Positions 12,201 to 22,520 of a stretch of DNA of 64,000 nucleotides are shown here, piece after piece (position 1 is the first letter of the stretch; every line of letters begins with the position of its first letter). This DNA comes from Adiantum capillus-veneris. Lineage: Eukaryota; Streptophyta; Polypodiopsida; Polypodiales; Pteridaceae. The position numbers and the translations under genes are program-made. The notes beneath the pieces are model-generated. The model saw nothing but the letters and a program-made list of their open reading frames with translations, was not told where the DNA came from and searched no databases. Where the stretch lies: NCBI GenBank assembly GCA_014529385.2, contig CM043966.1, positions 102,313,087 to 102,377,086 on the forward strand. The letters run 5' to 3'.

Positions 12201-12416
12201 CACATGCACATTTGGATCTGGCAAAGGTGGAACTCCTTCTACCCCTTGTGGAGGTGGTCTTGGTCCATTTGGTCTTTGTAGAAGCCTTGGTTGTTGACCA
12301 GTTCCTTCACCTGTATTCATCACTCGATAATTCAAGTTAGGTCTCCCTGGCTCCCCACGGGGCCAAGGAAAATTATACATCCCATGTCCAGACTCTCCAC
12401 AATTCCAACATTGCAA
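9219..12416 (-). CDS. TatA protease, RT, RNase H and second RNase H
   Basis: Central part of the TatA polyprotein, 1,065 codons open. Domains in order: zinc knuckle (residues ~3-16, C-x2-C-x4-H with Phe where the last Cys is expected), aspartic protease with VDGGAQIC (~215; DGG instead of DSG/DTG), RT (VCVDYRPLN ~505, VFIDDF ~604), an inherited RNase H (~700-830) that has lost its first catalytic Asp (SSSVGRE in place of a TDAS-type motif), and an extra archaeal-type RNase H with FFDGS (~896), SNNEAEY (~935), KGDA (~960) and NEDAD (~1009). A degraded first RNase H plus an intact second one before integrase is the hallmark of the plant Tat lineage of Ty3/gypsy. The frame is open upstream into gag. 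Confidence 0.93.
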   Translation of the reverse strand: MQCWNCGESGHGMYNFPWPRGEPGRPNLNYRVMNTGEGTGQQPRLLQRPNGPRPPPQGVEGVPPLPDPNVHVVEVTNSNEVDMEANGIKRGRGKGKEKEGVTSQSDHGQGKKAKETKETKRTRRRINLEDFPLGHGMAPYNLLEDMRGKGPDISWPQFLALCPQVRRDLTRAVSTRRKVKESVRVVKISQAEMNEDITPVLDCYIKGRLVRKGLVDGGAQICIMIEGLMQRLGMHIHETPEIKVKMENNSKARCVGICKNVFVEAFGIKKAVDFYVMSTKGSGYPFILGRPWLMKMRALQDWESGKLICRNDNHKKVVFDMKEQRQEELHEESSQSETEEGWTDSTSEEESSGSITEEESSIEVMGVRFKPSNQETSCQGLEEVGPQENESVQDEGMLEGMLSKTLTKDEREEFKCVLRKFPRLFAKDYTDVRGVDAVQHKIELKPKATPKAQKLRRLGVIKEQALLKEVRKLLAAGFIYPVENSEWVSPVVVTPKKNGKWRVCVDYRPLNEATKRDHFPLPFQDEILNEVAGHEKYTVCDGYSGYFQIGIALEDQLKTTFITPWGCYAFRVMPFGLTNAPATFQRFMNMVFQAFFGKSIRVFIDDFCIYSSKSLHLQRVEEGLKKLYDIGGQLNPDKCHIGEDEVILLGHKVSYKGIEVDPSKEKALIELPSPKSLKEVISFIQKVKYMSRFIHLASELLHPLQKLTQQVEFAWSDELEEYFCNIKVILSELLTLMPPCWEYTFFVSSSVGRETIGAVLLQQDPHITRMRPIYFASRVMNDLERDYTEAELMMLSLMLAVRKFRSYLLPKPFVILTAENLFPWVSSQMNLSTRISKWIMELQEFQYSFKVEDSVRAQLAGILTYRVHEKEIKVPQVKTLPLPPPKSIPNAFTLFFDGSFRRATWKAGGGLVLLNPSGEVVMKEKFNLPSSASNNEAEYDTLIHGLKMCIGQGIQRLMVKGDALLIVKQILGIWACKNERLRTKVHAIRRLFNQFEEVQLYHIPRKQNEDADLLAQQVVTCVEKEVQVIMVVATVKQPRYQGLESLNPIISYILEGESPQDFTKA

Positions 12417-13145
12417 GACTCTCCTAGGTCGTGGATCTCGCTCTTCAGACTTCTTTGCTTGTCCCTTTGGACCTATAGCTTGTGCAAGGTGAATTGACAG
12501 GCTGCTTAAAGATTCGTTTAACTTCTCAATTACTTCCGCCGTTACCTCAGGAATCTCCCTCGATGTTGATGCTTGTGACTTACCTTTGGGTCTAAGACCT
12601 TCTATTGGAACCTCTCCCCTTAAGCACTTGAGTTTCCTATATTTCTCAGCATCCCTAGTTTCAGCTGCATCAAAGGTAGCAGGTGCACTCGCCTCAACTT
12701 TTACCTTAAGGTCAGGAAAGAGTCCGGCTATGAACCTCTCCTTCTTTAGAAATTCTTCACCATCACCAGGGTTAGCAACATTTCATATCCATAGAGCCCA
12801 AAGACGTAGAAACTCTTGCTTGTACAAGTAGTAGTCATCTAAGTCTTTTTGCTTATGAGAAACAATGTCTTGCCATAATTTTTTAGTGTTTTGGGGATCA
12901 AAAAAGTATTTCTTGAAACGATTCAAAACTTCTGTGTAATTCCCCTTAACTTCCTCAGGCAAAGAGTCAAACCAAGTGCTAGCATCTTTCCTAAGGACCA
13001 CCTCAAATATTTCTACACGTTCTTGATCAGTTATTATCCTCTTGATACGGCAAGACATCTTGAAATTCGCTAAAAATAATACTGCATCCTCTCCAGGCTC
13101 TCCAAAGAAAAGAGGATACCCAGACATTTGGCGTTGGCTTTCCAT
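12417..13145 (-). pseudogene. TatA gag with one nonsense codon
   Basis: Gag capsid region opening at ATG 13145 (MESQRQMSGYPLFFGEPG), with the retrotransposon-gag helices at about residues 20-115 (WFDSLPEEVKG, YYLYKQEFLRLW). A TGA at 12783-12785 follows LWALWI. TatB has CGA (Arg) at this codon, so it is a C-to-T change in a CpG. Beyond it the same frame is open through the rest of gag, the zinc knuckle and the whole pol ORF. TatA thus encodes gag-pol as one frame of ~1,760 codons (13145 to 7866) with two stops in total. Confidence 0.88.
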
Positions 13146-13230
13146 TGAATTGATTTCAAAGTGACACTCGTTTTTGTTTTTCTTTCTTAAAAAGATTTAC
13201 ACAATAATGTTTTCTAGCTTGCAATCTATT

Positions 13231-13449
13231 CTACAACAAAATAAAGATATTCACATCAAACGACCTATGATAATCAATAAGAGGTAGGATGACAGGGTTT
13301 GGTGATGCGAGAATTTCTCCTACTCTTTGGGCACCAAACATGAACACCATACGTTGTTGAAAATGGATTTTCCTACTAATTGCAATGTTTATTCTAATGT
13401 GTGGAGTGAAATGGAAGGGGAAAACCTCTATTCCTGGGCCATTATCCAT
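13231..13449 (-). CDS. TatA leader small ORF s2 (72 aa)
   Basis: Unrecognised 72-residue protein between the PBS and gag. It starts MDNGPGIEVFPFHF and carries SRKIHFQQRMVFMFG, then PNPVILPLIDYHRSFDV and a short hydrophobic end. A nearly identical intact copy lies at 25618-25836 in TatB and a diverged copy at 32657-32875 in TatC, always in the sense orientation between the PBS and gag. Conservation of frame and length across elements whose pol proteins differ strongly argues that it is translated. It is paralogous to the neighbouring s1 ORF. Function unknown; no signal peptide or metal motif is seen. Confidence 0.7.
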   Translation of the reverse strand: MDNGPGIEVFPFHFTPHIRINIAISRKIHFQQRMVFMFGAQRVGEILASPNPVILPLIDYHRSFDVNIFILL

Positions 13450-13470
13450 GGTCTATGCATGACCTAATGC

Positions 13471-13683
13471 TTAAAACAAAACAAAAATATAGACGTCCAA
13501 ACTAAGGTCGTACCTAATGAGAGGCAAAATAAAAGGATTTACTGAAGCGTTTATCTCGGCCAACCTAAGAGGACCTAAAATTCTACGAATGACACGTTGA
13601 AATTGCAACATAGTACTAACAATTATGTGTACCTTTTGCCTTGCAATGGGAATGAAGGGATCATACAAATTTTCGTGATTCAT
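13471..13683 (-). CDS. TatA leader small ORF s1 (70 aa)
   Basis: First small ORF after the PBS, 21 bp upstream of s2 and in the same orientation. It starts MNHENLYDPFIPIARQK and contains LQFQRVIRRILGPLR, NPFILPLIRYDLSLDV and a hydrophobic tail. It aligns end to end with s2: the FQ(R/Q), NP(F/V)ILPLI(R/D)Y and (L/F)DV(Y/N)IF positions coincide, so the pair looks like a tandem duplication. The TatB copy (25384-25596) has one internal TGA. The family is not recognised. Confidence 0.65.
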   Translation of the reverse strand: MNHENLYDPFIPIARQKVHIIVSTMLQFQRVIRRILGPLRLAEINASVNPFILPLIRYDLSLDVYIFVLF

Positions 13684-13737
13684 GCAAACTACTTGACTAT
13701 GCTAAAGGTTTATTATACACAAAAATACACAAGCCGT

Positions 13738-13755
13738 TCCTCCGGGGGGGCACCA
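13738..13755 (-). other. TatA primer-binding site
   Basis: The minus strand reads TGGTGCCCCCCCGGAGG, three bases after the ...CCTCA end of the 5' LTR. TatB has TGGTGCCCTTATGGAGG and TatC TGGCGCCCCCACGGAGG at the same place. The priming tRNA was not identified; it is not initiator Met. Confidence 0.75.
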
Positions 13756-13758
13756 ATT

Positions 13759-16437
13759 TGAGGCGGTCCGGGGCGGGCAACAAGAAGAGAAACCTTTAGA
13801 CACCCTTCAAGGCTCCCGTGCTGCTCAATGGGGCTGGGGCACATCACAACACAAACCAAAACAACAAACCCACAGCCAAATCCCAACTACACAAGGGGCA
13901 CCACCTAGTTTAAGAGCGAACTAGGACGCAAAAGAGGAGAATCGTTAGAGCAACCCACAAACAAGCAAGGAATTTACACTAACCCTAACACCAATGGAAC
14001 ACTCTCACACACTAAAACACGAGAGAAAGAGAGAGAGAGGGGGAGAGAGATCGTGCTCGGGCTGCTTTGAAGTGTATCGTTAATGATCAAGCAAACATAA
14101 ATATATACATATAAGAAAGAGAGAGAAAGGGGGAGGGGGTGCTTGTTGCATTAATACCTTCTTACAAATCTGTCATGACAAATCAAAGTGAGATTAGTAT
14201 GTGTTCAACATAGCTTGCGTAAATTTCACCACAACACATCACAAGAAAAGCCACCCCAATCACTGTCTTAAAGCCAGGGGAGTCCTCTCCACCCTGTCGC
14301 CCTCTTACAGTATGTGGGATTTATGGCTAGATTGATGACAACACCAGAGACAAGCTATCAAGAACTTAACAAAAAACACCAAGACACTTACGCATCATTG
14401 TTGTCCATTATTTCACAATGGAAGGGAGACAAAGTATCCAAGCTTAGTCCAAATCCACCCTCCTTGATTCAACAAATGTTGGGCTTACACTAGTAGGAGA
14501 AATGATAGATTTCCTACTCTCAATTGAATGATCACTCTCTCTCTTACAATGGCATAGAGTTCCCTTGCTAATCCCCTATTACAACACATGCACATGCATA
14601 AGACAATGAGCTTCCACTCAAGAGCTCCTTCTAGAGAGGTTGTGCTTGGCTTCTCAAGCTATAGCATAGTGCTCTTGCTTATGGATCCCCCTTTTTTGTG
14701 CTAGCTACACCCTCCTTTTATAGCAATTTTGAAGGCTAGGGTTACTCCTCTAACCATGGTTGGGTTAGATTTTCCGTAATTTATCTAATTTCTTTTGCTT
14801 GGAATTATCAAGAAGTTGGTGGGGAAAGAGAGAGGAGAGAAATGGAGGTGGTAGGACTTTTCATAGTGGGTTAGTGTTAGTAGAGTTAGTATTAATTTAC
14901 AAATGGAATTGGATATTTACAATGGGAGTATCCATGTAGGATACAAATAAGGAATAAAAACTCTTAAGAGGTAAGAAAAGGTGGATTTCTTACAAGGTTG
15001 ATGCTCCAAGTGTCTTGAGTAGGGCCAATTTTTGACGCTTGTTGACGGTCCACTAGCTTTGACGGTACATTTTTTCTCCACTCTTGACCTTCCTTGAGAG
15101 ACAAGGTAATTGAAGCTGAGTAATCAACCACCATGATGCTGTCTTTTAAGAGAAGAGGCTGAATTTTGTGGTTTTTTTGATAGATATGGGTAAATTGGAG
15201 GAGGAAAAATGAGACTAGGTGGTCAATTTTGGAATGGAATTGTGTGTGGGAGGTATCAGTTCACCATGGTTTCTCTTATTCTTCAAGGTTGAGGAGAAGG
15301 TGAGTAGGGTGCAGAGAGGAGTGGTGAGAGAGGTGGGGATGATGAGTGGAGAAGTGTGTGTGAAAGAGGAAAATGATAAAGTGAAAGAGAGAGTGTGGCT
15401 GCATAGCATGGAAAAACTAGGGTCGACTAATAAAATCATAACTCACAGCTCGTAGCTCAAAAAAATATGAAAAACTTTGAGGCAAAAGTTCAGCCCACGA
15501 GCTACAACTTTTGTTTGTATCACCTTTTCAAATTCGAAGAGCAAGTGAACTTTAAAAATTCAGCAAAACCGACCGTTGTTTTCCACTGCACAAGGTCCTT
15601 GTGGAGTCCTTCTTTGGATGATTCTTTTGAATACCTCCAAGAGTGAGCCCTCCATAGTGCATGTATGCATGCCACCTACCCTTGACCTTATTTGGTAGGT
15701 CTATAATTGAAGATATTGTTGAGATTATGATATAAGTGAATAGTACAACTAAGAAAATCAAATATTGAGGGGTCTAAAAAATATGTACATGTCAAATATA
15801 AATAATATAAGTGGAAAAATATATAAAGGGGTCAAAAGCAATCTCTCTCATTATGAGGCTACCATAAAAAGATAAATATTTTTGGTGTCCTAATTTTTTA
15901 GAAAAAAAAACAAAATAGATGTAGGAAGGGAAAAATCACAATAGTGAGAAAATATACACATAAATAAAACTAGTTTTTTTGGATTTTTGTTGGGGTGGAG
16001 TTACACCAAATATAAGAGAAGCTTACATGAAAATATTTCTATATGGAATAAAGAGTATGAAAAATGGTAAGGAAAAATTGTGGTAATGGTGAGGCAATGT
16101 ACAGAGCATAAATAACACACACCTAGGTAGAAATATTTAAATAAATACCAAAATAATTATGAAAAAATCTTTTATTTAGGCCCTATATACAAAGAAATAT
16201 TTACATACGCATGGGCCATAATATACTTATATTTTTAATTTTTTTTTAATTTTTTTTGGCTCAACTAGCCCAATGACTAGCTAATTGAGGGTTTTTTAAG
16301 AAGATATGGGAAAAGTCCCGTGACTCACACACGCCTATGTACAGTGAAATGGTAGGGATAGCCACAGTGTTTGGGTGATTTTGGTAGGGTGAGGTTACTC
16401 ACTGTGGAAATTACAAAGAGCCGAAAAACGGCTATCA
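13759..16437 (-). repeat. TatA 5' LTR, complete (2,679 bp)
   Basis: It begins TGATAGCC at 16437 and ends ...CCGCCTCA at 13759 (minus strand), giving TGA...TCA termini. It is colinear with 5307-7837, with ~1.3% difference by eye. It includes a short GA-rich tract near 14025-14050. Short open frames inside (for example 15215-15455) occur in both LTRs and have no coding signature. Confidence 0.92.
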
Positions 16438-17354
16438 GCGCCGGAGGAAGAGGTAGAGGATGTGGAGGTGCAATTCAACCCAGAAGAAGAGCGAGAAGAG
16501 GTACTAAAGGAAACATTTGATGCGGGCTTAACTCTTGTTTCTCTTGCGGATGCAGCAATAGGGTGCAAGCAAGAAAGCCCAAGTATGGAAGTGACTTTGC
16601 CTCTGAATTGTGCTCCCAGCTTTGCTATGGCGGGCGACACCCACTATGTTCTGCTCACAGATATCTTGCATGAGCTCAATATGTGGGAGGACTACTGCCT
16701 AGCTGCAATTGCAAATTTTTGTGAGGCATACATGGAGTTTGTGGAGGATGATGGAGTGGACCAATATCTTATTGCTGACTCAGCTGTCCGCGACTCACAG
16801 TTCACTTTAGGGTCGCAATTGACTAAAGATAGGTTCAATGAGGCGAAGTCCGGTGAGGCCAATTTGCCAACAGATAAGCAGTTTGAATTGACAACAAAAC
16901 AACTCAGCTTGGAAAACATGGGTAGACATGTGGAACCCGAAGATTATGTAATGAATAGTCAGTCTATTCACTGTAGGGGAGGTCGATGCTGGAAATGGAC
17001 GAGAATCAGATGGTAACATTTATCGTGCATTCAAATGGTATTAGAGATGGCTGAGTGATAAAATATCATGAGCATTTTTTTTTTCCTACTAGGTGCTAGT
17101 GTATGACAATATTTCTCTTAGAAGAGCAGGAGGCGCACGGCAAGGGCTTGTCATTGAAGTACAAGGCAAGGATGCGGCGTTGTCTCACTACATCGGGTGT
17201 TTCAACCACAAAAAGGTTTGTAGAAACAATTCAAGTAGAATACTCCGATGACAATGCAAAGTTTCCATTGTTTGCAATGAAAGCTATTACAAGATTGTGT
17301 GGTGGGCACCCCCTCCCACTAAACGCAAAAAGAGTAATTCTGATTGAAAAATAG
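16438..17354 (+). pseudogene. Unrecognised gene fragment cut at TatA LTR
   Basis: The frame is open from the first base after the TatA LTR (APEEEVEDVEVQFNPEEE...) to 17016, about 190 codons, acidic at the start. No known domain is recognised. Near 16975 the more natural reading seems to change frame (EVDAGNGRESDG). A possible intron runs from GTAACA at 17013 to a pyrimidine-rich stretch ending TTCCTACTAG at 17092. Beyond it, short open pieces (VLVYDNISLRRAGGARQG; VEYSDDNAKFPLFAMKAITR) continue in more than one frame. The absence of a start next to the LTR suggests TatA or a rearrangement removed the 5' part. It could be a host exon or an older transposon gene. Confidence 0.4.
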
Positions 17355-17629
17355 TTTGCTCTACGTGTATTTGGCATTGGGTATGGGTGCCAGGCACTCA
17401 CAGCCCCCTATTTCATGTCCTACACAGCTCAGGCTCTGGCTGCAAGGGTTGAAGACCGGAAAAGCTTAGATCCATACAATAAGCAGTTGTTTTTGAGGGA
17501 AAGAAGACGCATGATGCCCGTGGGGATGCTGCCATCAACAGAGGAACGAGCCCGTCTCAGAGCTTGCACATCAAAGAGGTACAAAGTGAGGAGGAAGGAG
17601 GTGCATCAAAGAGGATAAAAACAACGGGC

Positions 17630-20215
17630 TCAGGTCCATCTTCTCCTGCTCTTGACTCGTGACCGGCGCCACCTCGCATGGCTCTCCGCTGCATTTGAAG
17701 CTCCCCAAGCCATCTGTTTCTTCTCTTTGCGGATGTGTTGTAAAGATCGTGTAATTTTTGAACTCTTAAGAAGTTCCTTCTGCCTTGCTCTATGAATTAG
17801 TCGTCTATAAGTCCATTGGTGTAACTCTAATAGGCTATTGGCCTTTTCTTTTGCTCCCCCATGTCGAGTGTGCTTAAAACAACCTACTCTTGCCATGTAG
17901 TGGGTTTTTTCCATGCCTTGTGCGGACCATATTGATAGTGAGCCGTATGTCTTGGCAAAATATGGAACATGGTTGAACAGTATGTGCTGCATTGAAATAA
18001 AACAAAATGGTCAGTTGAGTACAATTTTAAATTTTTTTTTGTATATGTAGAATTTCAACCTACCATGTAATGTGTGATATGTTGCCCACCCCACCCTGTA
18101 AGGTAAGCCTTTTTTCAATCCAGCAAGGCTACTTGAAATGATGTGAGCTTACTTTGGTCCCAAGAATGTTGCTCAAGGTAGTGGAAAATTTTATCTAGTG
18201 ATTTCCACACGTTCGCCTTGTGCTTCTAGATTTACCCACCACCAGCATTGTCTTTAACCACTTTATGTAACTGTTTCCATTTGTTGAACAGGATTTTCCT
18301 TTCTTTTCTATCTGAATCTTTGAGGCTAAACCCAAGAAACCTTCTTGACTTCACTCCTCCTATCGATGCTTTCCTCGGTACCTTGTACCGACTTTGAGAC
18401 ATCTTAGGGTCCTCTTTGATTTTGACATTGCCTCCATGCAAACCAATGTCTGAGAGCACTCCCTCTAATGCTTTGATCACTCTTTTCAACTCACTCTCTG
18501 GCTTTAATGTCCATGCAAAACATATGTACAAATGAGCCACCTTTTCAATTATTTGACAGAGTGCATGAAGTGTACAAATGTGAACTCTACTCAGAGGAAT
18601 ATCAAGCACTGGTTTAAAAGTTTTATCTTGAAGATGTTTGTTGGGAGCTCTAATCCATTGCACACTCTCAAGTGATTGTGCATCAGCCATGCAATATAAG
18701 CATGGATTTGGCACAGCTGCTCCGTGTGTTATGTTGTACATACACTTAAGAGTCTTTAAGTCACCTGCCATGTTCCATTCCACTGTGTAGTCGCCAAATC
18801 CTTCCACTGAAAGAATGGCTCCGTTTCTTTGTTCACACTGGTGATAGAAGGAATTTGGGTTTGACTAAAAACCCAATCGAGGATTTCAAAATTTTCCTTA
18901 TCAACCTGCAGTGAGAAATGAAAACACAAAATCAACAACCAAATAATCAATATTTTTGTTATCAGAGATTGAACGAAGTATACCTGAAATGATCCTAGAG
19001 ATAGAATGTTGTTTTTTGATTGCACGTTGAAGTATCGTGGATCCTCTTTCATTATTGATGGATCCAGAGCTCTGTTCATGAGGGTAATGGTGACTCTCTC
19101 CAACTTCTTGTTCTTCAGAACCTCGCACTCATCGAGCTTCAAAACAGCCTTGAGAACCCCACCGCACTCGTCTCGGCTGATGTCAAAGAAGTGAACTGCA
19201 TACCTTTGCAATGCTTCAAGATCAACGAAGAGGTTGTTGTGCTCGTTAAACTGTACCTCTCTGCCGCCCTTGCCTAAGAGCGTTGCTTCAATATGGAATG
19301 GTGACCCCAGTTTATCAAACACCTCATCGTTTACGTGCCGGCGAGCAGCCTTTACATGTGATGGCTTTGGCAGCAATGATCCTCTCTGTAGTTTAATTTG
19401 AGATTTTTTAGCTAATGCTTTGAAGAGTGCCTTGTATCCCATCTGCGAGATGCCACTCTCATCAAGTATTGCTTGCACTTCCATTGGTTCCAGCTGATTC
19501 TCGTTCATGAAGGAGGTAAGTAGCCTCCCTTTCAACTTACGAAATTTTTTCTGAGTTATCATCTCTTCAACTACTTCTTTTGGAACTAGACGGCTGTAAT
19601 GCACTCCAGCATTGAAGCCTGCACCGTTCAAGTTTGGATGCAGTAAAGACCTGCCAAAAAAGCACAATGCGTTATGATCATGTATAGGAAAGTAAGTGTA
19701 TCCACTTCTTAATGAATCACATTGAAGAAACAAACTTCGAGTTACCTTAAAGCTCGTATTCGTTTTTTCAGGCGACCACTACCAACCTTCATGTTCTCAA
19801 GGTTGCACAGATCTTGTTTTCTTTTCCGACTACCAAGCACGGTGTCTTTTTCTCGCAAACTTGTGATCTTCTTCTCAAGGCCTTGGATTGTCTCTTTGTT
19901 TGATGAAATCTTTTGAGAGCATGCTTCATTAAGTTTCTTCAGTTGCATGTTCTCCATTGCCAAGAAGTTTCTTTGCCTTTCCGCATTCAATCCTCTCATT
20001 TCCAAATGTTCGGTGTATCCCAATAGCCCATCCTTGCCATCGCCTGTGAAATGTAAGAGGTTAGTGATATTAGCAAAGGGAGGTGGCGCATTTGTCGTAG
20101 GATCCTTTGGATAAATAGACCCATCGGTCCACAAATCCAAATGATGTTCCTTGTTTGTCCTTCTAAGTTCTTTCTCCCGTTGAGACAAGAAAGACTCCCT
20201 CCTACGTTTCTGCAA
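17630..20215 (-). pseudogene. Intron-containing transposase-like gene, frameshifted
   Basis: Minus-strand gene assembled from four coding blocks: 20215-19746 (coiled-coil-like, charged), 19650-18984, 18905-18064 and 17986-17630. Clear GT-AG introns lie at 19745-19651 (95 bp), 18983-18906 (78 bp) and 18063-17987 (77 bp), with reading phase preserved at the first and third. A TTGCAG just inside 20215 could be a further acceptor, so an upstream exon may exist. Block three has EGFGDYTVEWNMAGDLKTLK, PCLYCMADA (C-x2-C) and RVHICTLHALC (H/C-rich). The last block has HVPYFAKTYGSLSIWSAQGM. This layout resembles uncharacterised RNase H-fold transposase-like proteins of invertebrates and plants (recollection, not a search). 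Frameshifts near 18826 and 18225 and an in-frame TGA near 18095 make this copy probably dead. No terminal repeats were found. Confidence 0.55.
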
Positions 20216-20638
20216 CGGTGCTCACTCTTGCAATACATCAACATGAAGATGATGTGTGTTCTTTCTTTGGGTAAGTGTTAAAGATGAAGGGGCCGAGGAT
20301 TGTAAGTTCAAATTAGTGTTTTCATCAGGAAAAGATGCGTTCTCCATTCCTAGAGTTGATAGAGAAGAAGGCGGAGAAATGTCTCACGTTTTGGGAGGGA
20401 AAGCCATATTCTCAAGTTTAGAGTTGATAGAGTTCGTGTGGCTTATGTTTCTCGAGGGAACGCTTGTAAGTTGGCATTTCAAATCATTAGTCATACGGTT
20501 AGTTGGATTCCTGACAAGAGAACGAAGGATAAGAATGATAAAGACGGCGGCTACCTACCAAAGAATGTCATTTTGGCTTTTTGTTGCGCAGAAAAGTATC
20601 ACATAAAATGCACAAGTTAACATTTTCATTTTCTCTCT
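20216..20638. other. Gap without supported gene
   Basis: Plus-strand open frames occur (20256-20606) but have no family resemblance and overlap no splice pattern. This stretch may hold the upstream exon of the 17630-20215 gene or the broken 3' part of the gag-like ORF at 20639-21289. Confidence 0.35.
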
Positions 20639-21289
20639 CTAAGCCGATGTGGCACTTCTTACAGGGCCCAAAAGTGAGTCCAACTTTCTCCTAATGAAGA
20701 TATTCTCCCAATCATCTTTATGAATATTCTTCAACTCAGCATATTTCTCAAAAGCTTGAGTATGAACATCAGGGTCAACTCTCTTTCCTTCTTTGAACAC
20801 AAGAAAAGAGATATTTAGTGAAGCAGTATAATCATGTCGGTTAGCATTGTCTATACTTCTTCTGATCTTGGAAGCCTGACTGCGTTCTGAAGACTTCCTG
20901 TAGTGATTTGTGTCAGCATCCCAGTCAACTTCCTCTTCAGTATCAATCTCTGTCTCTTCTTTGGCTTTTTTGTTGGAACACTGACAATTGTCCTTGCTGT
21001 CCTTGGCCTCAACTGCCTTGTGTGTGGACTGAGAACTCTTGGTTTTGCGTTCCTCATGCTCAGCCCTTCTCCTCCTGGAGTGACTAGAATGCTGAGAGTC
21101 TCTGGCCTCTTCATCATGACTATGCTCCTCCTGAGCCTCCGTCTCACTCCCAGGGTCCTTCTTAGTATCAGACTCTTGTTTTGATACTTCACGAATAGGG
21201 TCCATGCGGACGGAATCAATGCCTAACTCGGTTGACGGTTTGCAACCATAAATGACTTTGGGCACCATGTGTGTAGCTGGGAATTCCAA
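20639..21289 (-). pseudogene. Retroelement gag-like N-terminal fragment
   Basis: Open frame of 216 codons opening at a TTG; the first ATG gives MVPKVIYGCK. The middle is very hydrophilic (Glu/Lys/Arg/Ser/His rich). The end has FLVFKEGKRVDPDVHTQAFEK, which reads like a retrotransposon gag N-terminal segment, then stops before any capsid or zinc knuckle. Upstream on the same strand lies LTR-like DNA with a TATA motif, consistent with a 5' LTR-leader-gag order. Assignment is tentative. Confidence 0.4.
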
Positions 21290-22259
21290 CTAGGAGATAA
21301 GAGTTTTCTAGTCGAAGAGAGAACAACTCTAACCACCGTGATCACTAGATTGGAATAGCAGTTGGTCTCCTTAGACAGCTTATTCCAGTGTTAGAATTTA
21401 GAGTTACTGGTTATCTCGTCAATTCAAATAGTGAGATTGGAACAGAGTACTGAACTAAGATAGATAATTGAATTGGAATGCTATACTAAAATGAAAGACA
21501 GAACTAGGAGACTGGAAATGGTATTTGAAGATTCATATTAATAGTTCAAGGATAACCAATATAGTGTACAATGGGTTAAATCTCAAATGATTACAAGAGT
21601 AATGATTTCAGAGGTGAATCTAGAGGCTAAGATCTCGTAAACCAAAAGTGCTTAGAAATCCAAAAGCCAAAAAGACAAGAAGTCCACAAGTCCGGTCACA
21701 GTGTAGAGGATCCTATTTATAGCTCACAGAAGTTACTGCAGTAACTACCTAAGATAATTACTGCCAGTGTGACTGCTCCCGCTTCCCCCTTGGTCTGCCT
21801 TCTAAGGGGCATTTTCCACCTGTTGGGACTTTTCTCGCCTTCTACAAGAGAGCTAGTGGGAATGAGGGTAGTGAAGAGGAAGAAGAAACATTCATAGGAG
21901 AAAGAAATAGTTCCTCACTTATCATCACTCTTCTTGATAGCATACATAATAGCATAGTAATGAAGATGGAGAAGATGGAAAGCTTAAGCATTGAAGCATG
22001 GCTCTTGGTTGGATTTGCATTCCATAGCCAAGAGTGTTGGTATAGGCACTCAACTTTTCAACAAGCTTGGAGAAGGAGGTGGAGTTCCTCTACTTTCACC
22101 AAGTGAGAATGTGTGAGAGGGTGTATACCCTCAACAACACCGCTTGCTTGCTTTGGTTTACCCGTCCTTGTAGCTCAAGCTTGAAGCTCATTGGACCCCT
22201 CTAAGCCTAGTCAATCACATGCATAATGCATTTCAAGAAACATGAGTAGCATTAGGACA
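21290..22259 (-). repeat. Possible retroelement LTR with TATA box
   Basis: Non-coding AT-rich stretch with GAGCTATAAATAGGA on the minus strand (21711-21725), upstream of the gag-like ORF in the same orientation. Neither LTR end nor a PBS was placed, so the limits are approximate. Confidence 0.3.
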
Positions 22260-22520
22260 AGTGTCCTCCATACATCTTTGAGAGAGAGAACTTGAAAATA
22301 TCTAGACATTTGTTGAATTTAACTAGAAGTTCATTGGACCCCTCTTTAGCCAATCCGATAGGATTCAATCAATCACACCATGTGGCTAAGCATAGGGAGC
22401 GCTTGACATGTGTCTATGTGTCCCTTGAGAAAGGGGGTGCCCTTTGGGTGAGTAGGAGGTTAGGTCAAAGATTCCCCTAACTTTGGGGCTTTTCCCCTCC
22501 TTTGTAGGGTCTCTTTTTTA

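Noticed and set aside
9595-12497. Plus-strand frames opposite the TatA pol ORF
   Set aside because: They overlap a long minus-strand frame with clear RT/RNase H/protease motifs and are antisense shadows. The same applies to 35925-36317 and 36583-36849 opposite TatC pol.
13738-13755. PBS-like GGTGCC sequences as parts of tRNA genes
   Set aside because: No cloverleaf or A/B boxes nearby; no tRNA gene was found anywhere in the window.
15215-15455. Short frames in both strands repeated at 6618-6858 and 15215-15455, and at 6955-7164 and 15552-15761
   Set aside because: They repeat only because they lie in the two TatA LTRs; there is no conservation beyond copy identity and no family resemblance.
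20256-20620. Plus-strand frames as a separate gene
   Set aside because: No motif, no splice pattern and no similarity to the other sequences here; likely chance frames.
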